Both the position numbers and the translations under genes were made by a program. Shown in pieces: positions 63,452 through 64,000 of a stretch of DNA of 64,000 nucleotides (positions are counted from its first letter, which is position 1; each line of letters starts with the position of its first letter). This stretch comes from Sandaracinaceae bacterium. Lineage in GTDB: Bacteria > Myxococcota_A > Polyangia > Polyangiales > Houyiibacteriaceae. Location of the stretch: assembly GCA_020633055.1 (NCBI GenBank), contig JACKEJ010000007.1:682001-746000 (forward strand), given 5' to 3'. The notes below the pieces were generated by a model that worked only from the letters and a program-made list of their open reading frames with translations, had not been told where the DNA came from and made no database searches.

Positions 63452-64000
63452 CTACGACGCGTCGCCGGCCAGGAACGCGGCGAGCGTGGTGCGCACCAGG
63501 TCGCACGCGTGGGACTCCCCGTGAGCCGTGACGCTCAGGTTCCCCTCGACGAGCGAGACCACCCACGCGTCGTTGCGCCCGAGGCCGGCCGCGAGCGTGT
63601 CGACGAAGCCACGAGGGAGCAGCAGCAGCTCGATGGCGTCCGCGGCGTGGATGGTGCGGCTGCCCCACTCCTTGCGGAGCGTCTGGGCGTCCTTGTCGGT
63701 CACGATGGCGACGCGCTCGGCGAGCTTGCTCGCGCGATGGACACGGTCCGCCGACGGGGCGCCCAGGTCCACCCACAGCGCGTGCCCCCCATGCGCCCCC
63801 GGCAGCGAGAGCGCTGGCTCGTCCACGTTCGACAGTCCGCGTCCGAACTCGAGCCCCTCCTCGTGGAGCAGACAGCGCGCGAGCACGCGCACCACCACGC
63901 GCGCCTCGGACTCGGAGGGGTGCTGCGCGACGCGCAGGTCCAGCGTCTCGTAGACCCCGCGGTCCACATCCGCCAGCTCGACCCCCACTCGCAGCAGCAC
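63452..64000 (-). CDS. YaeQ-family protein, 5' end beyond the window
   Basis: 182 residues seen; the N-terminal codons lie past 64000. LDLRVAQHPSESEARVVVRVLARCLL, LEFGRGLSNVDEPAL and LWVDLGAPSADRVHRA are the YaeQ pattern. The family is PD-(D/E)XK-like and of unclear function. Precedes the UbiB-type gene on the same strand after 123 nt without a gene. Confidence 0.85.
   Translation of the reverse strand: MLLRVGVELADVDRGVYETLDLRVAQHPSESEARVVVRVLARCLLHEEGLEFGRGLSNVDEPALSLPGAHGGHALWVDLGAPSADRVHRASKLAERVAIVTDKDAQTLRKEWGSRTIHAADAIELLLLPRGFVDTLAAGLGRNDAWVVSLVEGNLSVTAHGESHACDLVRTTLAAFLAGDAS

Overview
The window is 64 kb of high-GC DNA from what looks like a myxobacterium (Myxococcota, most likely a Polyangia/Sandaracinaceae-type genome). 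Supporting signs are many Ser/Thr kinases and FHA/PATAN-type signalling proteins, a kinase-TPR-GAF-sigma54 activator fusion, Asp/Gly-rich lipoprotein tethers, FG-GAP lipoproteins, and an ECF sigma factor with a membrane extension. Many start codons sit 5-8 nt after a TAnnnT hexamer, which suggests widespread leaderless transcription. The lineage is inferred from gene content only.

Layout. 0.1-6.9 kb: ferredoxin-type nitrite/sulfite reductase with a small partner, a Ser/Thr kinase, a YbiT-like ABC-F protein whose second ATPase site is destroyed, and a tRNA-Glu/tRNA-Gln pair with a clear terminator. 6.9-8.5 kb: one DUF4303-type gene enclosed by two inverted copies of a structured hairpin element and two direct repeats exactly 900 bp apart. 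8.5-16.5 kb: MoxR ATPase + VWA protein, FAD monooxygenase, a hypothetical gene, a 1230-residue REC-REC-PATAN membrane protein, and tRNA-Gly with promoter and terminator.

16.6-37.1 kb is an accessory region rich in small secreted, lipo- and membrane proteins. It holds an ECF sigma/FG-GAP cluster, an intact IS3-family element (1277 bp, AAC target duplication) that splits a membrane-protein gene, a sigma-factor-like protein limited to region 2, a sulfatase-fold lipoprotein without the sulfatase active site, gene relics, an ADP-ribosyltransferase-like protein, a macrodomain protein, and a GyrB-like ATPase gene carrying an in-frame TGA followed by an overlapping partner gene. 37.2-45.2 kb: an M11-like metalloprotease lipoprotein with a homopolymer frameshift, a TetR/short-chain dehydrogenase pair sharing an 18-bp operator, a PP2C-fold pseudophosphatase, and an OmpA/TSP3 lipoprotein.

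45.2-64 kb is more conserved: SugE-type exporter + tandem Usp, nitronate monooxygenase, metallophosphoesterase, a frameshifted cytochrome P450, ComEA-like protein, a pyrR-pyrB-namZ operon, a PlsC acyltransferase, the 1615-residue kinase/sigma54 activator, a UbiB-type kinase and a YaeQ-family gene running off the right edge. Several frames are broken at G/C runs, so sequencing indels must be ruled out before calling these genes dead.
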